Below, piece after piece: positions 33,859 to 42,845 of a DNA stretch of 64,000 nucleotides. The stretch's first letter is position 1, and the number at the start of each line of letters is the position of its first letter. Where the stretch lies: NCBI RefSeq assembly GCF_003182275.1, contig NZ_QGTR01000004.1, forward strand, positions 425,811 through 489,810. Direction: 5' to 3'. The stretch is from Hoeflea marina (GTDB lineage Bacteria; Pseudomonadota; Alphaproteobacteria; Rhizobiales; Rhizobiaceae). The notes under the pieces were generated by a model that saw only the letters and a program-made list of their open reading frames with translations, had not been told where the DNA came from and did no database searches. The position numbers and the translations under genes were made by a program.

Positions 33859-34377
33859 TCACCTGTGGCGGCGATAATTGGCGAAAACCATCGCATGGCT
33901 GTCGCGTTCGCCGGGATGGATCGGGATTTCCGAGATCCGGCGCCAGATCTCGGGATCGATCTCGGGAAACTCCGTGTCGCCGTCGAGCTCGGCGGACACA
34001 TGGGTGACCACCAGCTCATCGGCGAGGTCCATTGCCTGCCGATAGATCTCGCCGCCGCCGATGATGCAGATCTGCCCGGCGCCCGCAGCCGCCGCGTGCG
34101 CGCGGGCGAGCACCAGCGCATCGTTGAGCGATGCCGCCACCTCCGCCCCCTCGAGGGCGCTCGCCGATCGCGACACGACGATGTTGGCGCGGCCGGGCAA
34201 TGGCCTGCCGATCGATTCCCACGTCTTCCGGCCCATGATCACCGGCTTGCCCAGCGTCACCGCCTTGAACCGCTTGAGGTCGGTGGGCAGCCGCCAGGGC
34301 ATGCCGCCGTCGGCACCGATGATGCGGTTGTCCGCCATGGCCACTACCAGCACGACGTCGATTGCGCCCTCCGCCAT
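33859..34377 (-). CDS. folA: Dihydrofolate reductase
   Basis: 172 residues. The motifs VVLVVAMADNRIIGADGGMPWRLPTDLKRFK (with the active-site Asp33), VIMGRKTWESIGRPLPGRANIVVSR and ICIIGGGEIYRQAMDLAD are complete. It reduces dihydrofolate to tetrahydrofolate with NADPH, recycling the dihydrofolate made by ThyA, whose stop codon is one base away. Cytoplasmic. Confidence 0.97.
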   Translation of the reverse strand: MAEGAIDVVLVVAMADNRIIGADGGMPWRLPTDLKRFKAVTLGKPVIMGRKTWESIGRPLPGRANIVVSRSASALEGAEVAASLNDALVLARAHAAAAGAGQICIIGGGEIYRQAMDLADELVVTHVSAELDGDTEFPEIDPEIWRRISEIPIHPGERDSHAMVFANYRRHR

Positions 34378-34378
34378 C

Positions 34379-35173
34379 TCAGACCGCGATCGGGGCTGAG
34401 ATATGCGGATGCGGCGCGTAGTCCGCCAGAGTGAAATCCTCGTAGCTGAAGGCGAACAGATCGGTGACCTCGCTGTTGATCTTCATGGTCGGCAACGGCT
34501 TCGGCTGCCGCGTCAATTGCAACCGCGCCTGCTCGAAATGATTGGCGTAGAGATGCGCGTCGCCGAGCGTGTGGACGAAGTCGCCGGCCCTGAGCCCGGT
34601 CACCTGCGCCACCATCATGGTGAGCAGCGCATAGGAGGCGATGTTGAAGGGCACGCCCAGGAAGATGTCGGCCGAGCGCTGGTAGAGCTGGCAGGACAGC
34701 CTGCCGTCGGCCACATAGAACTGGAACAGGCAGTGGCACGGCGGCAGCGCCATCTCGTCGACCTCGGCCGGGTTCCAGGCGCTGACGATGTGGCGACGCG
34801 AGGACGGATTGGAGCGGATCTGCTCCACCACATGGGCGATCTGGTCGATCCGGCGGCCGTCCGGCGCCGGCCAGGAGCGCCACTGCGCGCCGTAGACCGG
34901 ACCGAGATCGCCGTTCTCGTCGGCCCATTCGTCCCAGATCTTCACGCCATGCTCATGCAGATAGGCGACGTTGGTATCGCCCCTGAGGAACCACAGCAGT
35001 TCGTGGATGATCGACTTGAGATGCAGCTTCTTGGTGGTCAGCACCGGAAAACCGTCCGCCAGATCGAAGCGCATCTGGTGGCCGAAGACGCTGCGCGTGC
35101 CCGTCCCCGTGCGGTCGCCGCGGTCACTGCCCTTGGCGAGCACATGACTCAAAAGATCCTGATATTGCCGCAT
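34379..35173 (-). CDS. thyA: Thymidylate synthase
   Basis: 264 residues, the same length as the E. coli enzyme. The nucleophile is Cys146 in [61 protein letters not shown] and GDAHLYANH are all present. It methylates dUMP to dTMP with methylene-tetrahydrofolate. It is upstream of folA in the same operon, the common pairing. Confidence 0.98.
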   Translation of the reverse strand: MRQYQDLLSHVLAKGSDRGDRTGTGTRSVFGHQMRFDLADGFPVLTTKKLHLKSIIHELLWFLRGDTNVAYLHEHGVKIWDEWADENGDLGPVYGAQWRSWPAPDGRRIDQIAHVVEQIRSNPSSRRHIVSAWNPAEVDEMALPPCHCLFQFYVADGRLSCQLYQRSADIFLGVPFNIASYALLTMMVAQVTGLRAGDFVHTLGDAHLYANHFEQARLQLTRQPKPLPTMKINSEVTDLFAFSYEDFTLADYAPHPHISAPIAV

Positions 35174-35245
35174 GAAAACCGCTTTGTGATTCGAGTTGGC
35201 AGCATGGTAGCGGAGTTGGCGCGCCGTCGAAACGCCGATGGCGCA

Positions 35246-36418
35246 TTATCCCGCCGCCTGTCCGCGATCAAGCGTCTCCACGCACAGCACGGTCGGCAGA
35301 TGCCGCGCGATCTCCTCCCAGCGCTCGCCCTCGTCGAGGCTGGCGAAGATCGAGCCGCTGTTGGTGCCGAAATAGACGCCCGCCGGTTCGCGCGCATCGC
35401 CGGCCATGGCTTGGCGCAGCACGGTGAAATAGCAGCTCTGCTGCGGCAGGCCTTCGCGGAGGTCCTGCCAGCTTTCGCCGCCGTCGCGCGACCGCCAGAC
35501 CGCCGCCTTCGCATCGGGCGGAAACCGTCCCTGGCTGTCGCCGTTGAGCGGCAGCGTCCACAGCGTGGCCGGATCGCGCGGATGAACCCGGATCGGAAAG
35601 CCGAAGGTCGAGGGCAGCCCGGCGGTGATGTCGTCCCAGTTGCGACCGCCATCGTTGGATCGCCAGACACCGTGGTGGTTCTGCTGGTACAGCAGGTCGG
35701 TGTCGCCCGGAGCCCGCATCATGTTGTGCACGCAATGGCCGATCTCGCCGTCGCGGGGCCCCGCCGGATAATCGTGGCCGGCGCAGGCCTCGGCGTTGGA
35801 AAGCCGGTTGCGGCGCTCCCAGGTCCTGCCGCCGTCCTCGGTTGCGAAGACGCCCGCCGCCGAGATGCCGACCCAGAGTTTTCGCGCGTCGGCCGGATCG
35901 GAGATGATGGTGTGCAGCACCAGCCCCGCCGCTCCGGGGTCCCAGCTGCCGGCGGACGGATGGTCGGTCAGGCCGTCGACCCTGTCCCAGCTCCTGCCGC
36001 CGTCGCGGCTGGCCAGCAGGCTGGCCGGTTTCGTGCCCGCATAGAGCGTGCCGTGGGCAAGGCCAAGCGACCAGATCTGCGAGAAGTCGCTGCCGAAGGG
36101 CAGCTCTTCCTCCGTCCAGCCGATCATCGCGGCAAAGCCGGGATCCCTGGCCGCCCAGTCGTCGATCGTGCCGCGGGTGAGCCGCGTCACCGCCCAGGTC
36201 CTGCCGCCGTCGGGCGAGCGCCACACGCCTGCGCCGTTCCAGTCGCTTCCGCCTGCGGCCCAGAGCGTGCCCGTTTCGGGGTCCCCGATCATGTGGTTGA
36301 TCGGCCAGCCGCCGCAGAACGGGCCCTCGACGCTCCAGCCGCCGCGGTTCCGGTCCCCCGACAGCACAAAGGCGCCCTTGGTGGTGCCGACAAGGATTGA
36401 AATGCCGCGTTCAGACAT
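35246..36418 (-). CDS. BNR-repeat (sialidase-like) beta-propeller protein
   Basis: 390 residues without a signal peptide. It has repeated Asp-box motifs of the S-x-D-G-G-x-x-W type (RSPDGGRTW, SRDGGRSW, TEDGGRTW, SNDGGRNW, SRDGGESW, SLDEGERW), one per blade of a WD40/YVTN/BNR propeller. Catalytic residues of true sialidases are not evident, so the usual annotation exo-alpha-sialidase is probably wrong. A binding or lyase role is possible. The thyA gene lies 72 bases downstream. Confidence 0.8.
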   Translation of the reverse strand: MSERGISILVGTTKGAFVLSGDRNRGGWSVEGPFCGGWPINHMIGDPETGTLWAAGGSDWNGAGVWRSPDGGRTWAVTRLTRGTIDDWAARDPGFAAMIGWTEEELPFGSDFSQIWSLGLAHGTLYAGTKPASLLASRDGGRSWDRVDGLTDHPSAGSWDPGAAGLVLHTIISDPADARKLWVGISAAGVFATEDGGRTWERRNRLSNAEACAGHDYPAGPRDGEIGHCVHNMMRAPGDTDLLYQQNHHGVWRSNDGGRNWDDITAGLPSTFGFPIRVHPRDPATLWTLPLNGDSQGRFPPDAKAAVWRSRDGGESWQDLREGLPQQSCYFTVLRQAMAGDAREPAGVYFGTNSGSIFASLDEGERWEEIARHLPTVLCVETLDRGQAAG

Positions 36419-36746
36419 CGCATCGCGCTCCGACAGACTGGCGGAAGATTAGCACCGGAGCCGCGGGCTGCCTAGACTTGCCGTGGCCCATCGCCCCGGG
36501 CGAGCCGCGGCCTCGCACATCTGAGGGGCCATCCGTTTTGATGGCGCGGACCTGTATGAATGTGCGCAGCACGAAGGTTAGGCGCGCGGCCACACCCCCT
36601 CACCTGCAATTTCTGGCGCTGGACTGCGGGCCAGGTGAACACCCCGCGGCGATTTAAATCAGCCCCCTCCGCCGGCACCTCCCCCGAGCGCGGGGGAGGA
36701 AAACCATCGCATCCGCGTCGGCCTTCGCTTTACGGACTGCCGCTGG
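36419..36746. other. 328-bp intergenic region with a strong hairpin
   Basis: No supported gene. The only clear structure is a stem-loop at 36678-36699 with arms CCTCCCCC and GGGGGAGG around a 6-base loop. It has no long U run, so it may be a REP-type element or processing stem rather than a terminator. Confidence 0.5.
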
Positions 36747-37055
36747 TCACAGGGCGTCGAGCTTGCCCAGTTCCTTGGCCACCAGATAGTAGAACGTGAC
36801 GCGCGCCTTCGAGCGGTCGGCCTTCATCGTCTCGCAGACCTTGGCCACCGCCGCATCGGCTGCGTCACCGGTCACACCGAGCTTCTTGCCGCACCATTTT
36901 TCCGCCACGCGGGCAAGCTCCGTCGGATCCGAGCAGGACACCATCGACGCGTCGCGGCTGCGTAGCGCGATCCCCAGATGTCTGACGATCTTGCCGATCG
37001 CCTCGTCGGAAGCATTGGCATCGTAGATTTTCACGTCGGCGGTGTAATCGGTCAT
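36747..37055 (-). CDS. DUF2853 family protein
   Basis: 102 residues from MTDYTADVKIYDANASDEAIG, with GGGAGAAG five bases upstream. The pattern IVRHLGIALRSRDASMVSCSDPTELARV, WCGKKLGVTG and MKADRSKARVTFYYLVAKELGKLD is the DUF2853 family, all-helical small cytoplasmic proteins of unknown role. It is transcribed away from the tmRNA gene. Confidence 0.9.
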   Translation of the reverse strand: MTDYTADVKIYDANASDEAIGKIVRHLGIALRSRDASMVSCSDPTELARVAEKWCGKKLGVTGDAADAAVAKVCETMKADRSKARVTFYYLVAKELGKLDAL

Positions 37056-37182
37056 GAAGACTTCTCCCATGGTTCAGGATCCGAAAGGACCCTGGAAAAC
37101 CCTCCACTGATCCCACCCTCATGTTTGTGAATGCTCATGGAGCTGTCAATAGCCGGATTTTGCCGGAGGGCCAGATGCCCCC

Positions 37183-37211
37183 TTTTCACTGGCGACCGGG
37201 CATCCTATATA
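37183..37211 (+). promoter_or_regulatory. Promoter of ssrA
   Basis: A -35-like TTTTCA (37183-37188) and a -10 TATATA (37206-37211) are 17 bases apart immediately before the tmRNA acceptor half. The match and location make it the likely start, near 37218. Confidence 0.65.
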
Positions 37212-37217
37212 GGGAGT

Positions 37218-37530
37218 GCCGCGCAAGCGGATATGGCGATAAATGAGCGGTGAAATAAACCATTCGGACCCGGGGGCGGTACCCGGCGCCTCCACCACAA
37301 TCCGGCGAAACCGTCGGATCTCAACGGCCACGGATGCGGCCGGATTGTGCTGGGGGCGAAACAGGATCGACGAGGGTGTAAAGATCGTCTTTTTGCTCGG
37401 CATTGTACCACCGTTATCGGACTAAACTTGTAGTTGCAAATGACAACTATGCGGAAGCTCGTCTCGCTGCTTAATTGCGGTGTGACACTTCAAACTAAGT
37501 CCTAAGGGGTCGCACTCTTGGGCGGGGTTC
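37218..37530 (+). ncRNA. ssrA: tmRNA, circularly permuted two-piece gene
   Basis: The first half ends in CGCCTCCACCA (CCA end at 37297) and carries the T-arm. An excised spacer follows; the second half starts GGGGGCGAAACAGGATCGAC at 37352, whose first seven bases pair with CGCCTCC with one G-U. The tag frame at 37436-37474 reads ANDNYAEARLAA then TAA, a typical alphaproteobacterial tag. tmRNA rescues stalled ribosomes and marks products for ClpXP. The ends of the mature pieces are approximate. Confidence 0.95.
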
Positions 37531-37564
37531 GGAGGTACCTGGCAACAGAAACCTCCACCTTTTC
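37531..37564 (+). terminator. Intrinsic terminator of ssrA
   Basis: A stem GGAGGT (37531-37536) with ACCTCC (37551-37556) is followed by ACC and TTTT. It ends the ssrA transcript before sspB. Confidence 0.65.
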
Positions 37565-37731
37565 CAGTTGACGACATCAGACAGCGCCAAGCGATGGCTT
37601 TCGGCAGCCGTCGTTTCCGTCTATAGGAAAAGCAGATTACCGGTGCCGCAGCGCTCGACGCATGGCCGCGCCAGTTGGAAGCAGAAGCCCCGGCCCGGCC
37701 GGCGGACACAGAGCCAGGAAAGAGCGAACGC

Positions 37732-38268
37732 ATGCCGCAGGACCATATCCGATACGACATCCTTGCCCAGGACGCCCTGCGCGGCGTCATCCGCAAGGTG
37801 TTGAGCGAAGTGGCTGTGACCGGCTATCTTCCCGGCGAGCACCATTTCTTCATCACCTTCATGACCGAAGCGCCCGGCGTGCGCATTTCCACGGCGCTGA
37901 AGGAACGCTATCCGGAACAGATGACCATCGTGGTGCAGCATCAGTTCTGGGAACTGAAGGTGACCGAGAGCCTGTTCGAGATCGGTCTTTCGTTCTCCGA
38001 CAAGCCCGAGAAGCTGGTCATTCCCTTCTCGGCCATTCGCGGCTTCTATGATCCGTCGGTCAATTTCGAACTCGAATTCGACACCGCTGTCGAGGAAGCG
38101 GCCAATGACGGCGGCGACGAGGACATGGCGTCGGCCATCGACCGCCTGATCGAGCCGGCTGTCACCGGGGACAAGTCCGCCGACGGCGATGCCGGCCAGG
38201 CGGGCGACGGCGAGGCCAAGCCCGGCGCCGACGTGGTCTCGCTCGACGCGTTCCGCAAGAAGCCCTGA
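37732..38268 (+). CDS. sspB: ClpXP adaptor SspB (alphaproteobacterial type)
   Basis: 178 residues from MPQDHIRYDILAQDALRGVIRKVLSEV. The folded domain contains FFITFMTEAPGVRISTALKERYPEQMTIVVQHQFWELKV, FEIGLSFSDKPEKLVIPFSAIRGFYDPSVNF. An acidic linker and the ClpX-docking tail VVSLDAFRKKP end the protein. It tethers ssrA-tagged substrates to ClpX. The gene for the tag itself, ssrA, is immediately upstream, so producer and reader of the tag are neighbours. Confidence 0.93.
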   Translation: MPQDHIRYDILAQDALRGVIRKVLSEVAVTGYLPGEHHFFITFMTEAPGVRISTALKERYPEQMTIVVQHQFWELKVTESLFEIGLSFSDKPEKLVIPFSAIRGFYDPSVNFELEFDTAVEEAANDGGDEDMASAIDRLIEPAVTGDKSADGDAGQAGDGEAKPGADVVSLDAFRKKP

Positions 38269-38277
38269 GCCGAAGCC

Positions 38278-38481
38278 ATGGCCGGCGAGGTGATCAATCT
38301 CCGACAGGCCCGCAAGCGCCGCGACCGCTCCGAGAAGGAGGCCGCGGCCGAACGCAACCGCTTCGAGCACGGCCGCACCAAGGCGGAGCGCGACCTGGCC
38401 CGCGCCCGTAACGACCAGGCCAAACGTCGCCTCGACGGCGGCCGGCGCGACCCGGCGGTCGACGAACCCGATCCGAAGTGA
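38278..38481 (+). CDS. DUF4169 family protein
   Basis: 67 residues, MAGEVINLRQARKRRDRSEKEAAAERNRFEHGRTKAER..., one long highly charged helix, which is the DUF4169 pattern. It starts nine bases after sspB and overlaps the next gene by four bases, so the three are an operon. Function unknown. Confidence 0.88.
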   Translation: MAGEVINLRQARKRRDRSEKEAAAERNRFEHGRTKAERDLARARNDQAKRRLDGGRRDPAVDEPDPK

Positions 38482-38705
38482 GCGACCAGCAAAACCGCAA
38501 GCGTTCCGTCTCGATCGCCGGACACCGGACCAGTTTCTCGCTCGAAGACCGCTTCTGGACCTGCCTCAGGCGCATGGCGGCCGAGCGCGGCATGCCGGTG
38601 GCCGCGCTGGTCGCCGAGATCGATGCAGGACGCACCGGAGACGGCAACCTCTCCTCGATGATACGGCTCAGAGTACTCGACTGGGCGCTGAGCCACCGCG
38701 AATAA
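38478..38705 (+). CDS. Ribbon-helix-helix domain protein
   Basis: 75 residues from a GTG in a GTGA overlap with the previous gene. KRSVSIAGHRTSFSLEDRFWTCLRRMAAERGMPVAALVAEI fits the RHH_4 (ribbon-helix-helix) family; the strand SVSIAGHRTSFSLE would contact DNA. The usual partner in this order is the DUF4169 gene. It may be a small regulator. Confidence 0.85.
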   Translation: MSDQQNRKRSVSIAGHRTSFSLEDRFWTCLRRMAAERGMPVAALVAEIDAGRTGDGNLSSMIRLRVLDWALSHRE

Positions 38706-38746
38706 GGCCTTCCCGGCCGAGGCCTCTGATTCACAACACGAAGAGC

Positions 38747-41700
38747 TCAGTTCGGCGCGATGAGGTTCCGGATCGGGTCTTCGACACCGGGAAGATTCCG
38801 GAAATCCAGCTGGTTCGGGTCGGTGGGCACCATCGGCTCCGCTCCAGGCCCTGGCGCGGGCGCCGGTTGCCGGCTGACGTCGCCGGGCGTGCCAGCGTCT
38901 AAAGCCCTGGCTGCCTCTGCCTTGCGGGCTTCCTCGGCCTCGCGGGCGGCCGCGGCTTCCGCCGCCGCCTGAGCGGCCTTCTTCTCGTCCGCCTGACGCT
39001 CGATCTCGGCCTGTGCCGCCGCCTTCGCGGCAGCCTCCTCGGCAGCCAGCCTGGCGGCACGCTCTTCCTCGGCCTTGCGCGCGGCTTCCGCTTCGGCCGC
39101 AGCCGCGGCCTCGGCTTCCGCCGCCTTGCGCGCCGCCTCCGCCTCAGCCTTGCGCCTGGCCTCGGCGGCGCGATCGTCCGCGCGCTCGGCCAGCAGGCTC
39201 AGTTCGCGCCGCATCCGCTGCTTTTCGAGAACGCCGGCCTGCAGCAACTCGACCTTGCGCCGTTCGCGCTCGAAGGCCCGCACAGAGAGGTAATTGGTCA
39301 GCGCCGTGGCGTCGAGGCTCACACCCGGATCCGAGACCAGGCCTTCGACGCGGAAGGTCACCGACGGATCGGAACCCGCCACGGCCTCGACGCCCGGTTC
39401 GAAGGTCAGTTGCAGTCCCGCGTCGATCCTGAGCGAGGCGAGGTCGATGCGGCCGTCCGCCGACATGGTGGCGTGTTCGTCGCTGATGGAGACCGGCGCG
39501 AACCGCTGCACGCCGCCGGTTATGGAGAACGGCATCACCACATGCCGCGCGCCCACTTCGCCGCCGCCCATCGCCTCGGTCACGATCGCCGACACCGCCG
39601 CCGTCTCCGGCCTCGCCTCCTGCTGGTCGACCGCGCCGAGGATCCGGCTCAGCGCGCCGGTGTGGATGCCCTCCAGCGTCAGCGAGTCGAGCACCATCTG
39701 GCCGCCGCCAGAGAGCGAGCCGACCAGTTGCTGCATCGAGCCGCCGCTGCCTTCGATGTTGGCCTGCAGCCCGGCCGCGGCTCGCGCCGGCACCTTGGTC
39801 CCGATGGCGCCAAGCGCCCTGGCGAAGTCGGCGCCGTCCACCGCGAGCCTGCCGGACAGATAGGCAGTGCCGTCGGGATTGTTGAGACTCATCTCACCGC
39901 TCAGCCGTCCGCCGAGCCAGCCGGCCTTGACGTCGGCCAGCGTCAGGGCGCCGGGAGCGAGCGTCATCGTCGTCGTCAGTCCGTCCGCGCTGCCAGCGCG
40001 CCCCATGTCGAAGCGGCCGACCTCGAGGGTCAGCGCCGCGCGCGGCCCGCCCGGCACCGGCGCCAGGAACGGCGAAGCGCTCCAGTTGCCCTCGCCGGCC
40101 GCGCCGCTCTCCGGCCCCAGGACCAGCTCCGAAAGCCAGGCCAGGTCGGCCTCATCGAGCTTCAGCTCGCCGCTGGCCGACAGCTCCGCCGCCTGGCGGT
40201 CAAAGGACAGGGCACCCGAAAACGCGTTGCCGCCGGCCACCCCCTCCATCTCCGACAGCACCAGGCTCGTCCCGGTCATCTCGAGGGCGGCATTGGTTTC
40301 CAGCACGAGGCCGGCCTCGGTCCGCGGCGGCGCCTGGCCGAACAGCGTCAGCATCGGCTCTGCGTCACCCGCCGAGATGCCGAGGCTGAACCTGCCGGTC
40401 ATCGGGCCGTTGGCCGGGATTGATCCGTTGCCGTTGGCGGACATGACGAAATCGGGCGCCGTCAGGGTCGCGACGATGGCCATGTCGTTGTCCTTGACGC
40501 CGCTGGACTGCGCCCCGGCCGTCAGGCTCATCTCCAGCTCGGCCGGGCCGTAGCCGTCCAGCGGCAGCACGGCAAAGCCCGCCTGCTCGAGCAACCGCCA
40601 GGCGGCCGGATTGCTGGCCTTGACGCTGATCTGGCGGGCGCCGCCGCGATCGGGCATCAGCCCCGCGCCGGAGGCCTGCACCGAAATCTGCCCGCCACCG
40701 GCCGTGCCGCTGAGGCTGAGGTCGGGGCCCGAATCGCTGTTGAAGCCGAGTTTCAGGTCGAGGGTGAGGTCGTCATAGCCCATCGAGTTGGCGGCAAGCC
40801 GCTCGATGACGCCGTGACCGCCGCTTAGCTTGCGCGCCAGCGCGAACAGTCCGTCCGCGGTCGCCGCGGTGAGACGGCCGGCGAGTTCGCCCACGGGCGC
40901 GACCAGGCTGCCCCCGACCTGGCCCCGGAAAGAGCCTGCGGCTCCGGCCAGATCCTCGAATGCCAGCCGCTCGAGCGCGAGGTCGCCATCCTTCCACACG
41001 AAGACGGAATCGAAGCCGCCGACCGTGACATCGTCGATGGCGAGCCTGCCCGCCCGGATGCGGCCGGAGATGTTGTGGCTGGCAAACAGCTCCGACTCGG
41101 CGCCCTGCGCCTTGCCGCCCGCCAGCAGCACCAGTGCGCGGATGGCGTCGACGTCGAACGTGTCGCCGGCAAGTTCCACAGAGAGCGAGGGCGGACCCGA
41201 TTCGGGGGACTGTCGCTCTAGCCGCCCTTTCAGGATTGCGGGCCCGACGGCCACTTCCAGGCCCTCGAAGCGCTGCAGCCGCGAGGTCAGGTTGACATTG
41301 GCCGAGAAACCGGCCGCCGGCAGCCTGCGGATCACCAGATCGACATCCCCGGACAGCCAGTTGGACAGGCCCGACGGCTGGCTCGACGCAACAACGAGGC
41401 TGCCGGCAAACCCTGTGTCCTGGCCGAGGTCGAGCCGGCCGCTCGCTTCCACCGTGGTGCGGCCGGGCAGGTTGACCGTCAGCTTGTCGATCTGCCAGCC
41501 GTCGCCGTCGGGTCTCGCATCGATCGCCACGTCACGCACAGTGGTGTCGCCCGCCACCACCGCGGGCAGCGCGATCGAAACCCGTCCGGGCAGTGGCGGC
41601 GGCGGCAGTTGCGAAATCAGGTCGCGCAGGAGCGCGATGCGATCGGCGAGCGGCACGGCGGCTGCCACAGGCGGCGCGTCCGCCTCGCCGGCGTCGGCCG

Positions 41701-42637
41701 CCAGCCGGTCCATGTCCACCTGCTGGCCGTCGGCCAGGATCAGGAATTCCGGCTTCGGGCCGGTGTCGATGGTCGCCTCGCCGGTGACCACATAGGGATC
41801 GGCGCTGGTGCCGATCTCCATCCGGTAGTCGGGGATCCTCAGCCGTTCGTTGTCGGCCTCGAACGACCCCTTGGCCACCACCAGCGGCTTGACCTCGGTC
41901 GCGGCGGACTGGGCCGCCTGCAGCACCTGTAGCGTGAAGCCGCCGTCATAGCGCGGCTTGCTGTCGGCAATGCGCGCGTCGCCTTCCGCCTCCAGCAGCA
42001 TCGGGCGACCGTCCGGCGACAACCTGAGCCGCATGCGCACCGAGCCGTCCTCGGCGACCGTTCCGGTCGAGATCGAAAACGCGCCCGACTGTCCGAGAAT
42101 GCTCGCCGTGCCGTCGATCAGCCATGGGCCGCTCAGCGACCGCGCCGACATCACCGCATTGAGCGCCTCGAGGCTCTGGGTCCGGCCGTTCTGATCATCG
42201 ACGAGCCGGATTCTGGCATCCGACACCGTGACCTTTTCAAGCACCACGGTCTCCCCGGGCGTCGCGGGCCGGTGCTTGAGCGCCCAGTCGATGGTTCCGT
42301 CGGGAAGAATCCGCACGGTGGCCGTCGGATTGTCGACGCGCATGTCGAAGATCAGCACCTCGCCGCGCAGGAACGGCGCCAGTTCCGCGTCCATCGAGAA
42401 GCGGTCGATCGTCATCATCGGCTGGCCGTCGGCGCCCTCGCCGACGGCGACGTCGGAGAAGGTGAGCGACGGAAAAGGCAGCAGCCGCGCGTCGGCGCTG
42501 CCGCGCACCTTCACCGGCTGGCCCAGGATTCGGCTGGCCTCGGTCTCGAAGGCGGTGCGGTAGCTGCCCCAATCCACGAAATACGGTCCGATCAGCGCCG
42601 AAAACAGCGCCAGCACCAGCAGACCTCCGATGAACAC
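38747..42637 (-). CDS. AsmA-family envelope protein
   Basis: 1296 residues from the GTG at 42637; a CTG at 42652 lies seven bases after GAGGAGG and may be the true start. A single N-terminal membrane helix (GGLLVLALFSALIGPYFVDW) leads into the AsmA domain (YRTAFETEASRILGQPVKVRG, LPFPSLTFSDVAVG) and long beta-rich repeats. AsmA proteins bridge the periplasm and are implicated in lipid transport to the outer membrane. Residues about 1150-1250 are an unusual Ala/Glu/Arg coiled coil, followed by a Pro-rich tail. Confidence 0.88.
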   Translation of the reverse strand: MFIGGLLVLALFSALIGPYFVDWGSYRTAFETEASRILGQPVKVRGSADARLLPFPSLTFSDVAVGEGADGQPMMTIDRFSMDAELAPFLRGEVLIFDMRVDNPTATVRILPDGTIDWALKHRPATPGETVVLEKVTVSDARIRLVDDQNGRTQSLEALNAVMSARSLSGPWLIDGTASILGQSGAFSISTGTVAEDGSVRMRLRLSPDGRPMLLEAEGDARIADSKPRYDGGFTLQVLQAAQSAATEVKPLVVAKGSFEADNERLRIPDYRMEIGTSADPYVVTGEATIDTGPKPEFLILADGQQVDMDRLAADAGEADAPPVAAAVPLADRIALLRDLISQLPPPPLPGRVSIALPAVVAGDTTVRDVAIDARPDGDGWQIDKLTVNLPGRTTVEASGRLDLGQDTGFAGSLVVASSQPSGLSNWLSGDVDLVIRRLPAAGFSANVNLTSRLQRFEGLEVAVGPAILKGRLERQSPESGPPSLSVELAGDTFDVDAIRALVLLAGGKAQGAESELFASHNISGRIRAGRLAIDDVTVGGFDSVFVWKDGDLALERLAFEDLAGAAGSFRGQVGGSLVAPVGELAGRLTAATADGLFALARKLSGGHGVIERLAANSMGYDDLTLDLKLGFNSDSGPDLSLSGTAGGGQISVQASGAGLMPDRGGARQISVKASNPAAWRLLEQAGFAVLPLDGYGPAELEMSLTAGAQSSGVKDNDMAIVATLTAPDFVMSANGNGSIPANGPMTGRFSLGISAGDAEPMLTLFGQAPPRTEAGLVLETNAALEMTGTSLVLSEMEGVAGGNAFSGALSFDRQAAELSASGELKLDEADLAWLSELVLGPESGAAGEGNWSASPFLAPVPGGPRAALTLEVGRFDMGRAGSADGLTTTMTLAPGALTLADVKAGWLGGRLSGEMSLNNPDGTAYLSGRLAVDGADFARALGAIGTKVPARAAAGLQANIEGSGGSMQQLVGSLSGGGQMVLDSLTLEGIHTGALSRILGAVDQQEARPETAAVSAIVTEAMGGGEVGARHVVMPFSITGGVQRFAPVSISDEHATMSADGRIDLASLRIDAGLQLTFEPGVEAVAGSDPSVTFRVEGLVSDPGVSLDATALTNYLSVRAFERERRKVELLQAGVLEKQRMRRELSLLAERADDRAAEARRKAEAEAARKAAEAEAAAAAEAEAARKAEEERAARLAAEEAAAKAAAQAEIERQADEKKAAQAAAEAAAAREAEEARKAEAARALDAGTPGDVSRQPAPAPGPGAEPMVPTDPNQLDFRNLPGVEDPIRNLIAPN

Positions 42638-42845
42638 AAACAGCCGGGCCAGTTCTAGTCCTCCTCATTGTGCGGCAGCGCTGCGCAGCGTGCGCCGCTG
42701 TCCGCGTGCGGGCCGAGAGCGCCAGGCGGTCGACAAGCGACGGTGGCCCGCAATCTAGACCATGTCGCGGCATCGGCGCGAGTCCGGCATGGCCGGCGAT
42801 GGCCGGCGCGACTTTCCGGAATCGACCTGGCCCCGGCCCTGCCCA

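Noticed and set aside
35246-36418. True sialidase
   Set aside because: Asp-box repeats are present, but I see no arginine triad or nucleophilic Tyr/Glu arrangement; called a BNR propeller only.
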